Of a stretch of DNA of 64,000 nucleotides, positions 62,251 through 64,000 are shown piece by piece. Positions within the stretch are counted from its first letter, which is position 1. Every line of letters begins with the position of its first letter. Made by a program: the position numbers and the translations under genes. Origin of the DNA: Argyresthia goedartella (Eukaryota > Arthropoda > Insecta > Lepidoptera > Argyresthiidae); contig OX463812.1 in NCBI GenBank assembly GCA_949825045.1, positions 4,014,661 to 4,078,660 of the forward strand, in the 5' to 3' direction. The notes beneath the pieces were generated by a model. The model was not told the origin of the DNA, ran no database searches, and saw only the letters and a program-made list of their open reading frames with translations.

Positions 62251-63290
62251 TAAGGGTACATTGGTGAAGAATGTTTCAAAAGCTCGAGCTACCTCAGCGT
62301 TGGATTAAACAACATTATCACCTATTTTTAAGGAGAAATCATTGTCCTTTGGTATAACTTTGCCAGTTTCACGGTTTATGATTTGCCAAACCATTTTCAT
62401 TCTATTAATTGAATTTTGTATTTTTCTATTAATGTTTAAAGTTTTTGCAGTACTATAACACCAACTTGAAAGTTTTGGAATATTTTTTAACATAGTCATA
62501 AAATTTTATATCAAAGTTATAGGTATTTTGTTGATAAAGGTCATACCAGATAGCTCTACTTTTACGAATTCCAAATGTTGCCCAGTCATTAAATTTACCG
62601 TTGATAGCACAGAGTTTCTTTAATTTAAAAACTGTATTAAATTCTGTTTGAATAATGTTGAAGAAGTCAGAATAGATTTTGTTAGGGTTATGTTCATCAA
62701 AATCCGGTACTGGCAAATTTATATCTAACTTTTTCATATACATCTCTAGTCTATGGGATGTAATAGGCCTACAAAATGATGGATCAGTCCTATTTTTACT
62801 GGCAATTGGAAATGAAACTGTTTGACCACTGTGATCGGAGGGAAGCAGTTAATTACTTTTTACTTGTGAATCACACAGTCACAAAAAACGTTATCTAAGC
62901 AAGTTTGGCTGATAAGTGTAATTCTAGTCGGCTCTAGAAATACATGACATAAATTAAATGATTTGAACAGAGTTATTAATCGTTGTTTCAATGTTGTATC
63001 TACAAGCAAATCTACATTAAAATCGCCACAAATAATTAACTTTTTTCTGCTTTTACAAAGTTTAATGAGGGCTTCCTCTATAATTTTCTCGAACATTTCA
63101 AAATTGCAGGGCCGTTTTATCTCTCGGAGGTCTGTACACACAAGCAATAATATGGCTATCGAACTCAACACAGGATACCTCTATTTGTCTTTCTACAGTA
63201 AGTGCATGAATATCTTTCCGTTGTTTCACCTTAATATTATTTTTAACTAAGATTAAAGAACCACCTCTATTTAACTAACTATCTAACTAT
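62251..63290 (-). pseudogene. LINE family B ORF2, endonuclease end and linker
   Basis: Minus-strand pieces: endonuclease with IICGDFNVDLLVDTTLKQRL and LEPTRITLISQTCLDNVFCD (63,171-62,860), then the linker IRKSRAIWYDLYQQNTYNFD and INRETGKVIPKDNDFSLKIG (62,743-62,305). Multiple frameshifts. It continues at 61,386 beyond the LINE C insertion. Confidence 0.8.
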
Positions 63291-63659
63291 CTAACACTTC
63301 TAGACTTACATAGTAGGTTGAAATGCAAATTTATACTTTGCAATTTTCCATACGCATGGTATTTGACGGAACAACAGAACAAATCTGTGCATAGAACGTG
63401 TCATCACAGCGATGCTATTTTATATTTCGAAATGAATAATTTTATTCATAATTTTACTCTTGACTCAGGATACGTCGTACCTGTCTCATAAATATAGTAA
63501 ATAAGTAGCTACATTGTTAGCTTTTATATATATGCGACGCAACTATTGTTGGTTTAATCAAGCTCAACTTGACATCAGCTGTTGAACAGACCATTCAGAA
63601 ACTTACTTATGTTAAGGGTAAGATGACATGCACCATTATAATACACATATTGCATGCAT
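63291..63659. other. Spacer between inverted LINE B copies
   Basis: AT-rich and non-coding, starting with CTAACTATC repeats (63,277-63,296). Nothing recognised. Confidence 0.45.
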
Positions 63660-64000
63660 ATGACCTTAGTAAAAATTATATAAAGGTGAAACAACGGAAA
63701 GATATTCTTGCACTTACTGTTGAAAGACAAATAGAGGTATCCTGAATTGAGTTAGGTAGCCATATTTTTGTTTCTATCTACAGCAATCCGAGGGAGGAAA
63801 AAGGCCATGGCAATTTTGAAATATTTCTGAAAATCTACCTCAAAAATGTACCTCATATAACACATTATTTATTACAAAACTATGTAATAAATAACAAAAA
63901 AAATATGTGGCAATCTTAATGTAGATTTGCCTGTAGAAACAACAATTAAACAAGGATTTATAACTTTAATCAAATCATTCAACTTATGACATGTACTTCT
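63660..64000 (+). pseudogene. LINE family B endonuclease fragment, inverted copy
   Basis: Plus-strand copy of the same endonuclease segment found on the minus strand at about 62,940-63,240: GGTGAAACAACGGAAAGATA, then GACAAATAGAGGTATCCTG, and the end encoding TTIKQGFITLIKSFNL. It has stops and a deletion and continues past the window end. Confidence 0.75.

Noticed and set aside
1..64000. Telomeric (TTAGG)n arrays, rRNA genes, endogenous virus with env
   Set aside because: Looked for and not seen; none of the LTR elements has an env-like frame after integrase.

Overview
The window looks like insect nuclear DNA, most probably from a moth or butterfly. This rests on split genes with GT-AG introns, the mix of elements (BEL/Pao and gypsy LTR elements, piggyBac, mariner, hAT, jockey/CR1-type LINEs, tRNA-derived SINEs) and short repeats I know from Lepidoptera. 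Examples are the 'gcgcgag-tcgcact' motif near 19.39 kb and the 'gggcat-gggcct' block near 18.65 kb. The order is an inference; no species is proposed. There are no operons, bacterial genes or CRISPR arrays.

1-5.2 kb: a gypsy-type LTR retrotransposon with gag fused to integrase and protease/RT/RNase H missing. Its LTR carries heat-shock-element-like motifs. A roughly 0.7 kb duplicated AT-rich repeat follows. 5.2-17 kb: the only convincing host gene, an SLC17-type (sialin/inorganic phosphate cotransporter-like) MFS transporter on the minus strand. Four exons with clean splice sites and compatible phases lie at 12.6, 11.7, 10.9 and 5.2 kb, with a possible fifth at 16.9 kb. Its introns hold LINE pieces, a Helitron-like insertion and a SINE. 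A decayed piggyBac and a decayed mariner lie upstream. 17-25 kb: intergenic, with SINEs, a hairpin repeat and a LINE fragment.

25-60.4 kb is one nested structure. A plus-strand LINE (ORF1 at 25.07 kb, ORF2 starting at 26.38 kb) is cut by a SINE, by a short LINE tail, and then by a hAT transposon spanning 27,291-51,931 with an 8-bp target duplication (CCTACAGA). The minus-strand hAT is itself cut four times. The inserts are a BEL/Pao element with identical LTRs (27,839-34,380), a non-coding LTR element with 960-bp LTRs (36,071-39,075), a LINE with an intact 978-aa ORF2 (39,113-43,146) and a second, decayed BEL/Pao element (43,841-51,096). ORF2 of the outer LINE resumes at 51,932 with its RT. 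It is interrupted again at 54,053 by a non-coding LTR element with 131-bp LTRs and by other LINE pieces, and ends near 60,365 with an (ATT)n tail.

60.4-64 kb: a minus-strand LINE broken by another LINE fragment, then an inverted partial copy of the same LINE running off the window end.

Apart from the transporter, coding content is transposon machinery. Two reading frames look nearly or fully intact: the BEL polyprotein at 28,758 (one frameshift near its end) and the LINE ORF2 at 39,877. The most novel-looking items are the two coding-free LTR elements, the gag-integrase element with heat-shock motifs and an Arg/Ser/Asp-rich tail, and the layered insertion history itself.
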